From positions 1 to 6,246 of the forward strand of contig NZ_DXLG01000094.1 of NCBI RefSeq assembly GCF_019414865.1: a stretch of 6,246 nt of DNA, in the 5' to 3' direction. Below the pieces are notes generated by a model. That model saw only the letters and a program-made list of their open reading frames with translations, had not been told where the DNA came from and searched no databases. Origin of the DNA: Veillonella sp. Lineage in GTDB: Bacteria; Bacillota; Negativicutes; Veillonellales; Veillonellaceae. The translations under genes and the position numbers were made by a program. Positions within the stretch are counted from its first letter, which is position 1; each line of letters starts with the position of its first letter. Positions 5,795 to 6,246 of this stretch are shown piece by piece.

Positions 5795-6097
5795 ATGGGA
5801 TTTTTTGATTTTCTAAAACCAAGATCAAAGGAACATATTGAAGAATGCTGGCCTGGTGGCAAGATGCTTCAAGTCCATATCGAATATGATACTAAATCCT
5901 CTGTAATTACCTACAAGGGCCGTTATGGATTGCAATTTAATGTGCCAAAGGCTGATGTGACAAACATTATTATTAAAGAGGTAAGTCGTACGCATAGTGT
6001 TCTTCAACTATATAGTGGTGCTGACTGCGTAGGGACTAGTGATATTCTCCCTACGGAGGCTTGTAATACGATGAAGGATTGGCTAGGACGATATTGA
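5795..6097 (+). CDS. small protein of unknown function, translationally linked to moaA
   Basis: I do not recognise this 100-residue protein. It starts MGFFDFLK, an amphipathic opening seen in many small cytosolic proteins, and has no signal peptide or membrane segment. The middle (about residues 25-80) alternates polar and hydrophobic residues as in consecutive beta-strands (QVHIEYD, SVITYKGRYGLQFNV, TNIIIKEV, SVLQLYSG), and residues 86-100 (PTEACNTMKDWLGRY) could form a closing helix. A strand-rich barrel plus C-terminal helix recalls PH-like small domains, but this is a weak guess. Cysteines at 18, 78 and 90 form no metal motif. It starts 1 nt after the moaA stop with a ribosome site inside moaA, so it should be coexpressed with it; a link to molybdenum cofactor is suggested only by position. 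A perfect hairpin follows. Confidence 0.82.
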   Translation: MGFFDFLKPRSKEHIEECWPGGKMLQVHIEYDTKSSVITYKGRYGLQFNVPKADVTNIIIKEVSRTHSVLQLYSGADCVGTSDILPTEACNTMKDWLGRY

Positions 6098-6105
6098 TGT
6101 ATATG

Positions 6106-6147
6106 TTTTATAGGAATGTAATAAATATTCTTTACATTCCTATAAAA
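6106..6147. terminator. perfect 16-bp inverted repeat after the small gene
   Basis: TTTTATAGGAATGTAA (6106-6121) is exactly complementary to 6132-6147 around a 10-nt loop. It begins 8 nt after the stop codon, where a terminator is expected, but no T-run follows the 3' arm on the + strand. It may work as a weak terminator, a 3' stabilising stem, or a DNA palindrome. Its 3' arm overlaps the -35 hexamer of the tRNA promoter. Confidence 0.55.
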
Positions 6148-6159
6148 TAGGCATATAAT
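6131..6159 (+). promoter_or_regulatory. tRNA-Lys promoter
   Basis: TTTACA (6131-6136) and TATAAT (6154-6159) are exactly 17 nt apart, near consensus, as expected for a stable RNA gene. The predicted start near 6166 leaves a short 5' leader before the tRNA at 6172. Confidence 0.8.
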
Positions 6160-6171
6160 TAGTCGTGTCAT

Positions 6172-6244
6172 GGACCACTAGCTCAGCTGGCAGAGCACCT
6201 GACTCTTAATCAGGGTGTCCAGGGTTCGAACCCCTGATCGCGCA
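6172..6244 (+). tRNA. tRNA-Lys (CUU anticodon), acceptor stem mismatched
   Basis: The cloverleaf core is regular. T8-A9 are at 6179-6180; the D arm GCTC/GAGC is at 6181-6184 and 6193-6196. The anticodon stem CCTGA/TCAGG closes loop CTCTTAA with anticodon CTT at 6205-6207 (reads AAG, lysine). The variable loop is GTGTC, and the T arm CAGGG-TTCGAAC-CCCTG is at 6220-6236. The acceptor strands do not match: 5' GGACCAC (6172-6178) against 3' ATCGCGC (6237-6243) gives only 3 pairs of 7, where GTGGTCC would be expected. The sequence then reads ACT, not a CCA end. Either the gene is broken or chimeric at its 3' end, or the window ends in an assembly join. Identity as tRNA-Lys is firm from the anticodon; function is doubtful. 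Confidence 0.8.
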
Positions 6245-6246
6245 CT

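Noticed and set aside
1..6246. Mobile element, CRISPR array, toxin-antitoxin or defence system
   Set aside because: No transposase, integrase, spaced repeats or defence-type genes are visible; all genes have housekeeping roles except the unknown small protein.

Overview
The window reads as chromosomal housekeeping DNA from a low-GC anaerobe. The AT-rich codon use, the pairing of formate-tetrahydrofolate ligase with a stand-alone cyclodeaminase/cyclohydrolase, and the style of the MOSC protein suggest a Firmicute of the Negativicutes, most likely Veillonella. That placement is inferred from remembered resemblance and was not tested by a search. All protein genes lie on the + strand, and none looks broken or mobile.

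Layout. (1) 1-1923: a leader, fhs (formate-tetrahydrofolate ligase), two small hairpins and a strong terminator-like hairpin. (2) 1939-2734: fchA (methenyl-THF cyclohydrolase/cyclodeaminase family) and a terminator. (3) 2640-4181: an NCS2 purine permease (pbuX-like). Its promoter carries a good PurBox-like operator in the spacer, with an inverted pair of similar boxes about 70-110 bp upstream; a bidirectional terminator follows the gene. (4) 4181-6097: a likely three-gene operon of a stand-alone MOSC protein, moaA and an unrecognised 100-residue protein. It is preceded by an extended -10 promoter with a CRP/FNR-like palindrome near the class II activator position and by a leader of about 130 nt. 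(5) 6106-6246: a perfect 16-bp inverted repeat overlapping a near-consensus promoter, then a tRNA-Lys(CUU) gene whose 3' acceptor strand does not pair with its 5' strand.

How the parts fit. fhs and fchA interconvert formate, 10-formyl-THF and 5,10-methenyl-THF, the one-carbon pool that feeds purine synthesis. The permease imports purine bases and appears to be under a purine-type operator. MoaA starts molybdenum cofactor synthesis from GTP, and the MOSC protein probably handles the cofactor or its sulfur.

I do not see a clearly new biological system. The observations most worth checking are the PurBox arrangement, the CRP/FNR-like site ahead of the molybdenum-cofactor operon, the mismatched tRNA acceptor stem, and the unknown protein encoded 1 nt after moaA.
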